Shown: piece after piece, positions 6,251 through 14,028 of the stretch
Numbering within the stretch: the stretch's first letter is position 1
Layout: every line of letters starts with the position of its first letter
NCBI GenBank assembly: GCA_900552675.1
Contig: USAI01000061.1
Coordinates: 1-14,083, forward strand
Length of the DNA: 14,083 bases
Source: an uncultured Prevotella sp.
GTDB lineage: Bacteria > Bacteroidota > Bacteroidia > Bacteroidales > Bacteroidaceae
Direction of reading: 5' to 3'
Notes under the pieces: generated by a model
Told to the model about the DNA's origin: nothing
Database searches by the model: none
Seen by the model: the letters and a program-made list of their open reading frames with translations, nothing else
Program-made: the position numbers and the translations under genes

Positions 6251-7786
6251 ATGAACGAATTCGAACTCATTGCCAAAACATTCATGGGCCTAGAACCCGT
6301 GTTGGCAAAAGAACTGACAGCACTGGGCGCCAACAACGTACAGATAGGACGCCGTATGGTGTCGTTCACTGGTGACAAAGAAATGATGTATCGCGCCAAC
6401 TTCCAGTTGCACACCGCCATACGCATTTTAAAGCCCATCTGCCATTTCAAGGCAGCATCGGCCGATGATGTATATAACGAGGTACAGAAAATAGACTGGA
6501 GCCAATATATAGAAAAAGGCAAGACATTCTCTGTCGACTCAGTCGTCTACTCAGAAGAGTTCCGTAACTCACGCTTCGTAACCTACAAGGTAAAGGACGC
6601 TATCGTTGACCAGTTCCGCGAGAAGACGGGCACACGCCCCAATATTTCGGTTGCTAACCCTGATATCCGTCTGAACATTCATATCGCAGAAGACAAAGCT
6701 ACCCTATCCCTCGACTCTAGTGGCGAGTCGTTACATCGTCGTGGTTACCGTCAAGAATCAGTAGAAGCCCCCCTCAATGAGGTATTGGCAGCAGGTATGA
6801 TTTTAATGTCGGGTTGGAACGGCGACACCGACTTTATAGACCCTATGTGTGGTTCAGGAACATTACTTATCGAGGCAGCCCTCATCGCTCACAACATGAG
6901 CCCTGGCATCTTCCGTAAAGAGTTCGCCTTCGAGCGCTGGAGCGATTTCGATCAAGATCTGTTTGACAGTATCTACAACGATGAAAGCCAAGAACGCGAG
7001 TTCAAGCACCACATCTATGGCTACGATGTTGATATCAAAGCCGTTAACACGGCACGCCTCAATGTGCGTGCAGCAGGTCTCACCAACGACATCACTGTTG
7101 AAGAAGCCGACTTTAAAGATTTTAAGAAGCCTACAGAAAAGAGCATTATTATCACCAATCCGCCCTACGGCGAACGCATCTCTACCCCCAACCTGTTGGC
7201 CACATACAAGATGATAGGCGAACGTCTGAAGCACGAATTTATGGGCAATGAGGCATGGGTGCTGAGCTATCGTCAAGAATGTTTCGAGCAGATAGGCTTA
7301 AAGCCTTCTATCAAGATACCTGTATACAATGGATCGCTTGAGTGCGAATTCCGCAAGTACAGCATTTTCGATGGCAAGATGCGCGACTTCAGATCAGAAG
7401 GTGGCGTAGTAAAAACCGATGATGAGAAGCGCCAGATGGCCGAGAAACATCGCTTTAAGAAGAACCGCGAGTTTAAAAAACGTCTCGACGAAGACGAAGA
7501 AAATGCAGAGGCCGACATTCGCTCATTTAAGTTCCACTCATTAGAACGTACACGCGGGGGCGAACGCCGCAGTAGTTTCGATGGTGAACGCTCAAAATAT
7601 GGCGAACGTCGCGAGCGCAAATCATTCGATCGTGACAATAGTAGAGGACGCGGTGAAAAACGCTTTGATAAAGGCGACAAGCGCTTCGACAAAGGCGACA
7701 AGCGCTTCGACAAAGGAGGCAAACGCTTCGACAAAGGTGGTAAACGTGGCGGCTTCAGAAAGAACGACTATAACGATGAAGACTAA
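6251..7786 (+). CDS. rlmL: RlmL-type 23S rRNA (guanine-N2-) methyltransferase with repeat tail
   Basis: A THUMP RNA-binding domain (about 45-160) precedes a Rossmann-fold SAM methyltransferase (about 165-385). The SAM-binding motif is FIDPMCGSGTLLIEAA (Asp197 in DPMCGSGT), and the catalytic motif is TNPPYGER (NPPYG at 303-307). This matches the RlmL half of the E. coli RlmKL fusion, which makes m2G2445 in 23S rRNA; the RlmK half is absent, as is common outside Proteobacteria. After about residue 390 the protein becomes a very charged, low-complexity tail of Arg, Lys, Glu, Asp and Gly, ending in four near-identical heptads (nucleotides 7658-7741). Such RGG/KRF-like tails usually bind RNA non-specifically; that is inference here. 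The gene sits between cysE and the S9 peptidase, with short gaps on both sides. The exact target base cannot be proved from sequence. Confidence 0.87.
   Translation: MNEFELIAKTFMGLEPVLAKELTALGANNVQIGRRMVSFTGDKEMMYRANFQLHTAIRILKPICHFKAASADDVYNEVQKIDWSQYIEKGKTFSVDSVVYSEEFRNSRFVTYKVKDAIVDQFREKTGTRPNISVANPDIRLNIHIAEDKATLSLDSSGESLHRRGYRQESVEAPLNEVLAAGMILMSGWNGDTDFIDPMCGSGTLLIEAALIAHNMSPGIFRKEFAFERWSDFDQDLFDSIYNDESQEREFKHHIYGYDVDIKAVNTARLNVRAAGLTNDITVEEADFKDFKKPTEKSIIITNPPYGERISTPNLLATYKMIGERLKHEFMGNEAWVLSYRQECFEQIGLKPSIKIPVYNGSLECEFRKYSIFDGKMRDFRSEGGVVKTDDEKRQMAEKHRFKKNREFKKRLDEDEENAEADIRSFKFHSLERTRGGERRSSFDGERSKYGERRERKSFDRDNSRGRGEKRFDKGDKRFDKGDKRFDKGGKRFDKGGKRGGFRKNDYNDED
7658..7741 (+). repeat. 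Four tandem 21-bp repeats inside rlmL
   Basis: Four in-frame 21-base units encode KRFDKGD, KRFDKGD, KRFDKGG and KRFDKGG, followed by a partial KR. Units 2 and 3 differ by one or two bases, units 1 and 4 by a few synonymous changes. The unit length is a multiple of three, so gain or loss of a unit by slippage keeps the frame. Confidence 0.9.
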
Positions 7787-7824
7787 GCCTCTCGTCATTA
7801 ACATAAAGTAAATAGATACATTTT

Positions 7825-10050
7825 ATGAAACAGTCATTATATAAACTGGCACTGGCAACCATGATAACCTTATCATCTACCGCGGCCACACAAGCCCAAA
7901 CACTGGGCTGTGTAGATGCACAGAAAGGCGACAAGTCGTTCACACTTGAAGACCTCAACTTTGGTGGCAAGAACTATCACAACATGTCGCCCCAAAACCG
8001 CTGGTGTACATGGTGGGGCAACCAACTGGTGCGCCAAGATGCCGATGCTTGCTATCTTGTTAACAAGACGACAGGCAAAGAAACAAAACTGTTCGGCAAA
8101 AACGACATCAACCAATGGATTGCACCCACACGCGACATCAAAGTACACTCGTTGTATCAAACATCATTCCCCTACGCTAACAAAAGCATCGTAGTGGTGA
8201 ACACGGGAAGCAAGATATACACCATCGATTTCAAGAAACACGCATTGCTGTCAGAACACAACTTTGAAAACGGCGAAAACATACTTGAAACCTGTCCGGC
8301 AAGCGAGGCTGTGGCTTACTTAAAAGACAACAACCTGTATGTAACACGCGGTTTGAAGGTATGGCAACTAAGCACCGACGGTTCACGCGATATTGTTTAC
8401 GGACAAAGTGTACATCGCGACGAGTTTGGTATACGTAAAGGAACATACTGGAGCAACGATGGCGAAAAGCTTGCCTTCTATCGAATGGACCAGAGCATGG
8501 TGACCGACTATCCTCAGGTCGACATTCCTGAAATAGGCTTCAACCATCCCGAGACACAGTCGTGCATTGCTACTGCAGCTCCCGACAAATATCCTATGGC
8601 GGGCGAAACATCGCATAAAGTTACAGTAGGCGTTTTCAATCTCAATACAGGCAAAACGGTATATCTTCAGGCTGGCGACCCCACCGATCGCTATTTCACA
8701 AACATCAGTTGGAGTCCTGACAGCAAGACAATTTATATGTTTGAGCTGAACCGCGATCAAAACGATTGCCACCTTGTAGCCTACAACGCTGAAACTGGCG
8801 AGAAACAATGCGAGCTGTACCACGAAACCGACGAGAAATATGTTGAGCCCCAGAACCCTATCGTGTTCCTACCTTGGGATAGCAACAGCTTTATCATGCA
8901 AAGCCGCAAGGATGGCTACAACCATCTGTATCTCTGCACCTTAGGAAAAGAGAACAAACTGAACATACGCCAACTAACAAGTGGCAAATGGGAAGTAATG
9001 GATATGCTGGGCTTTAATACAAAACGCAAAAGCATCATCATTGCCTCAAACGAGTTGTCACCCATACAGTGCAACATCTTTGCTGTTGATGTAAAGAGCG
9101 GCAAACGCACCTTGGCCGATGATGGAGGTAAAGGATGGCACAACGCACTGCTCAGCACCAGTGGCGAATATGTGTACGACAACTACTCTACCCCATCCAT
9201 TCCTCGAAAGATTGCCATCGTTAACACAGCTAACGGAAAGGCAACACCCTTCTTTACTGCCGAAGATCCTTGGAAAGGTTACAACGTGCCCGAATACAGC
9301 ATGGGTTCAATTAAAAACGGCGACACTGAATTATTCTACCGCATGGTGAAACCCATCAACTTTGATAGCACGAAGAAATATCCCGTAGTGGTATATGTGT
9401 ATGGCGGACCACATGCTCACAATGTCGATGCTCGCTGGCACTACAGCAGCCGTAGCTGGGAGACCTACATGGCACAGAAAGGTTACTTGTGCTTCATCCT
9501 CGACAATCGCGGAAGCGAACATCGTGGTAAAGAATTTGAACAAGCCACCTTCCGCCAATTAGGTCAGGTTGAGATGGAAGATCAAATGAAAGGTGTTGAA
9601 TATCTTAAAACACTTCCTTATGTCGATGCCGACCGCATTGGCGTACACGGATGGAGTTTCGGTGGCTTCATGACCATCTCGCTCATGACCACCTACCCCG
9701 ATGTGTTTAAGGTGGGCGTAGCAGGTGGACCTGTTATCGACTGGCACTGGTACGAGGTAATGTATGGCGAACGCTACATGGATACGCCACAAACCAACCC
9801 CGAAGGTTACAAGAAGACATCGCTGCTGTATAAGGCAAAAAACCTTAAGGGCAAATTGCAAATAATACAAGGATACAACGACGTTACAGTAGTGCCCCAA
9901 CACTGCCTGTCGTTCCTCAAAGCATGTATCGCAGCTGGCACCCAACCTGATTTCTTCATGTATCCTGGCGAGCCCCACAACATGCGCGGACATCAAAGTG
10001 TGCACTTGCATGAACGCATCACACAATATTTTGAAGATTATCTGAAATAA
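7825..10050 (+). CDS. ptpA: Secreted S9 family prolyl peptidase, PtpA/DPP-IV-like
   Basis: The peptidase removes short peptides that carry proline near the N-terminus of a substrate and probably acts in the periplasm or at the outer membrane. The N-terminus is a signal peptide (Lys-Gln, a hydrophobic core, then a TQAQ cleavage region near residue 25). A beta-propeller DPPIV_N domain (about 40-480) is followed by an alpha/beta-hydrolase domain. The catalytic triad is Ser611 in GWSFGG, Asp686 in YNDVTVV and His718 in EPHNM. The sequence resembles, from memory, the prolyl tripeptidyl peptidase PtpA of Porphyromonas gingivalis more than DPP-IV. The propeller has VHRDEFGI (Glu200) where DPP-IV has a Glu-Glu pair, and Glu644 fits the second residue that holds the substrate amino terminus. 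A tripeptidyl activity is therefore likely, but dipeptidyl activity cannot be excluded. It is the last gene of the cysE-rlmL unit, 38 bases after rlmL, and ends at a strong terminator. Confidence 0.88.
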   Translation: MKQSLYKLALATMITLSSTAATQAQTLGCVDAQKGDKSFTLEDLNFGGKNYHNMSPQNRWCTWWGNQLVRQDADACYLVNKTTGKETKLFGKNDINQWIAPTRDIKVHSLYQTSFPYANKSIVVVNTGSKIYTIDFKKHALLSEHNFENGENILETCPASEAVAYLKDNNLYVTRGLKVWQLSTDGSRDIVYGQSVHRDEFGIRKGTYWSNDGEKLAFYRMDQSMVTDYPQVDIPEIGFNHPETQSCIATAAPDKYPMAGETSHKVTVGVFNLNTGKTVYLQAGDPTDRYFTNISWSPDSKTIYMFELNRDQNDCHLVAYNAETGEKQCELYHETDEKYVEPQNPIVFLPWDSNSFIMQSRKDGYNHLYLCTLGKENKLNIRQLTSGKWEVMDMLGFNTKRKSIIIASNELSPIQCNIFAVDVKSGKRTLADDGGKGWHNALLSTSGEYVYDNYSTPSIPRKIAIVNTANGKATPFFTAEDPWKGYNVPEYSMGSIKNGDTELFYRMVKPINFDSTKKYPVVVYVYGGPHAHNVDARWHYSSRSWETYMAQKGYLCFILDNRGSEHRGKEFEQATFRQLGQVEMEDQMKGVEYLKTLPYVDADRIGVHGWSFGGFMTISLMTTYPDVFKVGVAGGPVIDWHWYEVMYGERYMDTPQTNPEGYKKTSLLYKAKNLKGKLQIIQGYNDVTVVPQHCLSFLKACIAAGTQPDFFMYPGEPHNMRGHQSVHLHERITQYFEDYLK

Positions 10051-10085
10051 TCGTCATACGTTTCAACCACGAAACAACAATTGAG

Positions 10086-10126
10086 AAAAAGGCTGAACAT
10101 CGAATATATGATGTTCAGCCTTTTTT
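10086..10126. terminator. Bidirectional terminator between ptpA and the NUDIX gene
   Basis: GGCTGAACATC (10091-10101) pairs with GATGTTCAGCC (10110-10120) around an eight-base loop. AAAAA precedes the stem and TTTTTT follows it, so it gives a U-run in both directions. It ends the plus-strand cysE-rlmL-ptpA unit and the minus-strand helicase-NUDIX unit, which converge here. Confidence 0.92.
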
Positions 10127-10159
10127 ATTTCCAGCATATAAAGACGCGCTTAATTGTTG

Positions 10160-10543
10160 TCATTGCCGAAATATCGCCGCTACCACCTCTTTATCGGCGG
10201 GTAGCCAATCAACGCCCATCAGTTCATCAGCCTTCAGCCATCGCGCTGCCTCAGCCTCTACAAGTTGCAACTCGCCTTTCACCACGTGGCATATAAAACA
10301 TAACATATGTAGATGAAAGGATACATAGTCGTAGTCGACTATGCAGAGCAATTTGTCGATAGAAATATCTACAGCCAACTCTTCGCGTATCTCTCGGCAC
10401 AAAGCCTCCTCTGGTGTTTCGCCAGCCTCAATTTTTCCGCCAGGAAACTCCCACCCATCTTTATATTCGCCATAACCACGTTGTGTGGCCAAATATTTGC
10501 CATCGTGAACAATGATGGCAGCTACAACATCTATTGTTTTCAT
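10160..10543 (-). CDS. NUDIX hydrolase (MutT-like nucleotide pyrophosphohydrolase)
   Basis: This cytosolic enzyme hydrolyses a nucleoside diphosphate linked to another group, possibly an oxidised or otherwise unusual (d)NTP. With ATG 10543 it has 127 residues, the usual size of small MutT-type proteins. The Nudix box spans 36-58, with Gly36, Glu42 and the REIREEL core (50-56) carrying the metal-binding glutamates; the usual Gly near the end of the box is Ala57. WEFPGGK just before it is typical of the MutT and CTP-pyrophosphohydrolase branch. A longer frame opens at 10603, but it would overlap the helicase gene by 49 bases, and MKTIDVVAAII is the normal start of the fold. It follows the helicase stop codon by only 11 bases, so the two are almost certainly co-transcribed. 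The substrate cannot be told from sequence. Confidence 0.9.
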   Translation of the reverse strand: MKTIDVVAAIIVHDGKYLATQRGYGEYKDGWEFPGGKIEAGETPEEALCREIREELAVDISIDKLLCIVDYDYVSFHLHMLCFICHVVKGELQLVEAEAARWLKADELMGVDWLPADKEVVAAIFRQ

Positions 10544-10554
10544 ACACTCTAAAG

Positions 10555-13500
10555 TTATACAGCCTTTATAAATTTTGCCATGGCAGGTTGCTTCAGCTGC
10601 CATTCAATATTCATTGGAAAATTGCCGTGCGAACTTACATAGTCAACCAACCCCATGCAATAATAAGGACTGGTATTGCCATATCCGTCTTTTTTATCTT
10701 CGCGTACAAACAGCAAGAAGCGCCTGCCATTATTGCATTGGTTTACATATCTTGCACCTGCATTGGCATGCGACATGGTGTTTTGCGATTGCCAGTGAAA
10801 ACGACGCTCACTGATAAAATAATCGTTATAATTGGTTGACGGCGAAAAGTCTTTTTCTGATTTATTCAGCGTAACGAAAAACAATTCTATATTGCTCTCG
10901 TCAATAGAAAACACACCTGCCGCCACGCCCTGCATACGCTTGTCGGCCGTTTGTCGTCCGAACAGCGCAAACACTTCTTCTCGGGTATAGCAGCCGTATA
11001 ATTCAAGGCCTTCGGGCAATCCAGCCCCCATGGGATAAGTTTTAAATTCAAGATTTTCGTGCAAATAATCAATAAGTTCTGCAATCTCTTGCTTAAGCAA
11101 AGGATAGTTGCCTACCTTATACAATGCTTCGTATATATTATCAAACCCAAGCTTGCTAATTTTTTCTTGAAACAGAGCATAATAAAGCATAATAGCAAAC
11201 CTATCATCGGCATTGCTCACTTCTGTATCATTAGTATCATCCAGTTTGCAGCCATTAGCAATAAAACGTTTGATAAACCGTAATAATGCCACCGAATTAA
11301 TATGGGTAAGATTACCTATTCCTTTCATCAAACGCTCGCCTATTGCATCATGTTCAATTGGTTGACATTTACCTGCCGCACTTTTCAGTGTGGTCCAACA
11401 GTTGTTACCCTTATATATCAGCCGAACATCTTGACCACTGTTTTCAACAAACTGAGCCAAGGTAGGCACTGTATCATAGGCCATTAGTTCTTTAATCAGT
11501 CGGCGTGTGTTATAAATGGCGCTATGTATGTTGTTCAAGATATAGCTCTTAGCCTTGCTCTCCATATAAATTGAGCATCCATGAGGCAATAATGTAAAGC
11601 CATTGGCCACCTGCTCTTCAATGCTACGGTCTTTACGCAAGCATAAGGAACGAAAACGGCTACTAAAGTCATACTGTTTATTTACCTGTGCCACAAAATC
11701 AAGAACAGTAAGAAAATCTTTGCCTGCACTAAGACGCAAACCACGGCCTAACTGTTGAAGGAAGATAGTCAAACTGTCGGTAGGTCGAAGGAACAGCACC
11801 GTATCAATTTCAGGAATATCTACACCCTCGTTGAAAATATCTACTACACACAGATAGTTGATGCGGCCTGCTGCTAAATCGCGGTTTAGCCTAACGCGGT
11901 CGTCGTTGCTTGATGCAGAGGTAAGCGCAGCTGCTTGCAAACCGCTTTGGCTTAACTGTTCGGCCATGAACGTGGCGTGACGTTTATCTGAACAGAAGCA
12001 AAGAGCATGACATTTAGTTTCGTCAGGCAGATACTCGTGCAGTTTCTCTACGATAAGTTTTACACGCTCGCTGTTGCAAAGACGATCACTTAGTTTTGAT
12101 AGTATATATTTACCATTGTTCCATAGTTCACTGCCAGAAATGTCAAGCGGGTCAGTGATGCAAAGATATTGGAAAGGCGTGAGCAGCCCCTCGTCAAGTG
12201 CTTGGGGTAGCCGTATCTCAGCACTTATCTTTCCACCAAAATCAGGCAGTAGGCTCTGTCCGTCCATACGTTCGGGCGTAGCTGTGAGGCCCAGCAATAT
12301 CTTTGGGCGAAAGTGGTCTACAATAACACGATAACTTGTGGCAGCAGCATGGTGTGCTTCGTCAATAATAATGTAGTCGTAATAATCGAAACCAAGGTTA
12401 CGAAAGACATCAATATTATTGTTCAGCGTGGCAACCGACACAAACAAATTACTCATACTATCTTCGGGGTGACAGTTGCCTACCCACAACTCGCCAAAGT
12501 TGGCATCGCCCAGCACACTACGAAAGGTGCGTAACGATTGTTTCAATATTTCTTCACGATGAACAACAAACAGCAAGCGGTTGTGTTGTGGGTGCAACTG
12601 TCGAAAGCGTTTATAGTCAAATGCCGATATCACGGTCTTTCCTGTGCCCGTTGCAGCAACAACAAGGTTTCGATAGAGATGGTTTTCGTCACGTTCCACC
12701 TGCAAACGGTCAAGAATAATCTTTTGGTGTGGAAGGACCTGATAGCGTGCATATACTTCAAGTGCCGAACTGGTGTTACGACTTTTCTGTAACGCTAATT
12801 CACGCCGAAACTTTTCTATCCCGCCCACACTGAAGTCTTCAAAATTCTCGCTATGCCAATATCTTTCGAAGGTAGCAAGCGCCGACTTTATGATATGTGG
12901 GTTCTCAACATTCGTCACACGCAAGTTCCACTCCAACCCTTCGGTTTGAGCCGAATGTGATAAGTTAGACGACCCTATATAAGCTGTGCTAAACCCTGAG
13001 TTTCGAACAAAGATATACGATTTGGCATGAAGGCGTTCTATTGTCGTGTTATACGATATTCGTATCTCTGTATTTGGTAGTTGTGAAAGACGTTCAACAG
13101 CCTTTGCTTCGGTTACGCCACAATAAGTAGTGGTAATAACACGAAGTCGATGGCCCTCTTTTTTACAAAAATCGGCCAATTGGTTTAGCATCATTCTTAT
13201 ACCCGACATGCGTAAAAACGATACAATGATGCAGATTTCATCAGCCGAGGCAATATCTCGCATAATCTCTGAACCCAGCGACAAAGATGACTGGCCTCCT
13301 GTAAACAGATTGCTTACACGAAAGCCTGACAGCGGACGAACGATATCTTTCTTCGTTTTCTTCAGTTCGGTATCACGCTGTTTGCTCACAACGGCTGAAA
13401 GAAGTTGCGGAGCGGCAGCAAGCATATCAACATCGTCAATATCAGCCGACGCTAAGATACGATTCGTGAATTCTATCTTTTCTTCAACGCTAACATCAGT

Positions 13501-13674
13501 ATCTTCCAGCTTACGACGTATCGAGTGAGCCAGAAAATCAGCAAGCAACTTTGCCGACTCAGCAGCATCTATCGGTTCTGTCTTACAGACCCCTCCTTCA
13601 GCTTCTGTTTCTTTCATGTCGGCCGTTAGACGACTACTGATAAGATTTTCGTAAACACCTTCCTTTAACTTCAT
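10555..13674 (-). CDS. PLD-nuclease / SF2 helicase / DUF3427 protein
   Basis: A large cytosolic ATP-driven DNA or RNA translocase with a nuclease-like domain. Positions below count from the upstream GTG 13698; subtract 8 for the preferred ATG 13674 (1039 residues). A charged N-terminus (1-120) leads to a phospholipase-D-type domain (about 130-290) with one HxK motif, HAKSYIF (His224, Lys226), and GSSN (242-245). The superfamily II core follows: Walker A ATGTGKT (349-355), DEAH box (446-449), TAT (472-474), NEGVDIPE (623-630) and the arginine-finger motif QQLGRGLR (648-655). The C-terminal part, to 1047, is a DUF3427 region with YTREEVFALFG, FHWQSQNT and LLFVRE. The usual Asp of the HKD motif is not in place, so nuclease activity is uncertain. 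This architecture recalls restriction-type helicases; a role in phage defence or DNA repair is inference. It is co-transcribed with the NUDIX gene. The ATG is preferred because the frame then opens MKLKEGVYENL, but GTG 13698 is possible. Confidence 0.88.
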   Translation of the reverse strand: MKLKEGVYENLISSRLTADMKETEAEGGVCKTEPIDAAESAKLLADFLAHSIRRKLEDTDVSVEEKIEFTNRILASADIDDVDMLAAAPQLLSAVVSKQRDTELKKTKKDIVRPLSGFRVSNLFTGGQSSLSLGSEIMRDIASADEICIIVSFLRMSGIRMMLNQLADFCKKEGHRLRVITTTYCGVTEAKAVERLSQLPNTEIRISYNTTIERLHAKSYIFVRNSGFSTAYIGSSNLSHSAQTEGLEWNLRVTNVENPHIIKSALATFERYWHSENFEDFSVGGIEKFRRELALQKSRNTSSALEVYARYQVLPHQKIILDRLQVERDENHLYRNLVVAATGTGKTVISAFDYKRFRQLHPQHNRLLFVVHREEILKQSLRTFRSVLGDANFGELWVGNCHPEDSMSNLFVSVATLNNNIDVFRNLGFDYYDYIIIDEAHHAAATSYRVIVDHFRPKILLGLTATPERMDGQSLLPDFGGKISAEIRLPQALDEGLLTPFQYLCITDPLDISGSELWNNGKYILSKLSDRLCNSERVKLIVEKLHEYLPDETKCHALCFCSDKRHATFMAEQLSQSGLQAAALTSASSNDDRVRLNRDLAAGRINYLCVVDIFNEGVDIPEIDTVLFLRPTDSLTIFLQQLGRGLRLSAGKDFLTVLDFVAQVNKQYDFSSRFRSLCLRKDRSIEEQVANGFTLLPHGCSIYMESKAKSYILNNIHSAIYNTRRLIKELMAYDTVPTLAQFVENSGQDVRLIYKGNNCWTTLKSAAGKCQPIEHDAIGERLMKGIGNLTHINSVALLRFIKRFIANGCKLDDTNDTEVSNADDRFAIMLYYALFQEKISKLGFDNIYEALYKVGNYPLLKQEIAELIDYLHENLEFKTYPMGAGLPEGLELYGCYTREEVFALFGRQTADKRMQGVAAGVFSIDESNIELFFVTLNKSEKDFSPSTNYNDYFISERRFHWQSQNTMSHANAGARYVNQCNNGRRFLLFVREDKKDGYGNTSPYYCMGLVDYVSSHGNFPMNIEWQLKQPAMAKFIKAV

Positions 13675-13743
13675 AGATTTACGTTTTCGCTTAGGCACTC
13701 ACGTAATATTGATTGCAATGCCCGTGAAAATAATGTTTAAATG

Positions 13744-13831
13744 ATGCTCGGCAGATGAGACACATGGCTCAATCTGTTTAAAATACAAATATAATCATTT
13801 CTTGCGACAATGCATAATGATTGCCGAGCAT
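13744..13831. repeat. 10-bp inverted repeat flanking the helicase promoter
   Basis: ATGCTCGGCA (13744-13753) and TGCCGAGCAT (13822-13831) are perfect inverted copies separated by 68 bases. The -7 box of the helicase promoter (13786-13793) sits close to the centre of the enclosed segment. The match does not extend cleanly beyond ten bases on either side. It may be a site for promoter inversion, a long-looped hairpin, a pair of operator half-sites, or chance. Confidence 0.5.
13786..13793 (-). promoter_or_regulatory. Probable -7 box of the helicase-NUDIX promoter
   Basis: On the minus strand 13793-13786 reads TATATTTG, which fits TAnnTTTG. The upstream element is weak: a TTG lies 14 bases away (13810-13808) instead of TTTG at 19. 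A start near 13780 gives a leader of about 105 bases before ATG 13674. The 330-base gap to the tRNA contains no gene that I can support. Confidence 0.5.
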
Positions 13832-13852
13832 TTAACAATTAAGTAAGAACGT

Positions 13853-13876
13853 TTAAGGGGCATCAATGCTGCTTAA
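13853..13876. promoter_or_regulatory. 24-bp palindrome upstream of helicase and tRNA promoters
   Basis: TTAAG (13853-13857) pairs with CTTAA (13872-13876), and GCAT (13860-13863) with ATGC (13866-13869). They are separated by one mismatch and one G-T pair, with two bases at the centre. The dyad resembles a dimeric protein-binding site. It lies 60 bases upstream of the helicase -7 box and 132 before the tRNA -7 box, so it is not clear which gene, if any, it serves. Confidence 0.3.
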
Positions 13877-13983
13877 GGTCTGCCATGAGAAAAAAATGCT
13901 ATGAAATAGAATCTTTGCAAAAGACGATGCGCTGCACAAATATGTTAAATAATGTATTAAAACAGAAGTTATCAAACGATATC

Positions 13984-14015
13984 TTTCTTAAACTCATAAA
14001 TTTTTCTTAACTTTG
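13984..14015 (+). promoter_or_regulatory. Promoter of the tRNA-Arg gene
   Basis: TTTC (13984-13987), 20 bases, then TAACTTTG (14008-14015) closely matches the Bacteroidetes promoter pattern, and the -7 box is identical to that of infC. Transcription would begin near 14022, only a few bases before the mature tRNA. Confidence 0.7.
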
Positions 14016-14028
14016 CACCCGCTTTTGG

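Noticed and set aside
7273..7734. 153-codon minus-strand frame opposite the rlmL tail, rich in Ser, Arg and Leu
   Set aside because: It is the antisense shadow of the charged repeats in rlmL and has no independent start context.
7658..7741. CRISPR-like array
   Set aside because: The repeats are contiguous, in frame and without spacers; they are coding tandem repeats.
9559..10026. 155-codon minus-strand frame inside ptpA
   Set aside because: It is an antisense shadow of the catalytic domain; the plus frame has the full triad and family motifs.
10544..10603. 20-residue upstream extension of the NUDIX protein
   Set aside because: It would overlap the helicase gene, and the NUDIX fold begins at MKTIDVVAAII.
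13910..13917. AATCTTTG as a promoter for a small RNA before the tRNA
   Set aside because: It misses the first T of the TAnnTTTG box, has no -33 partner and no clear downstream transcript or terminator.
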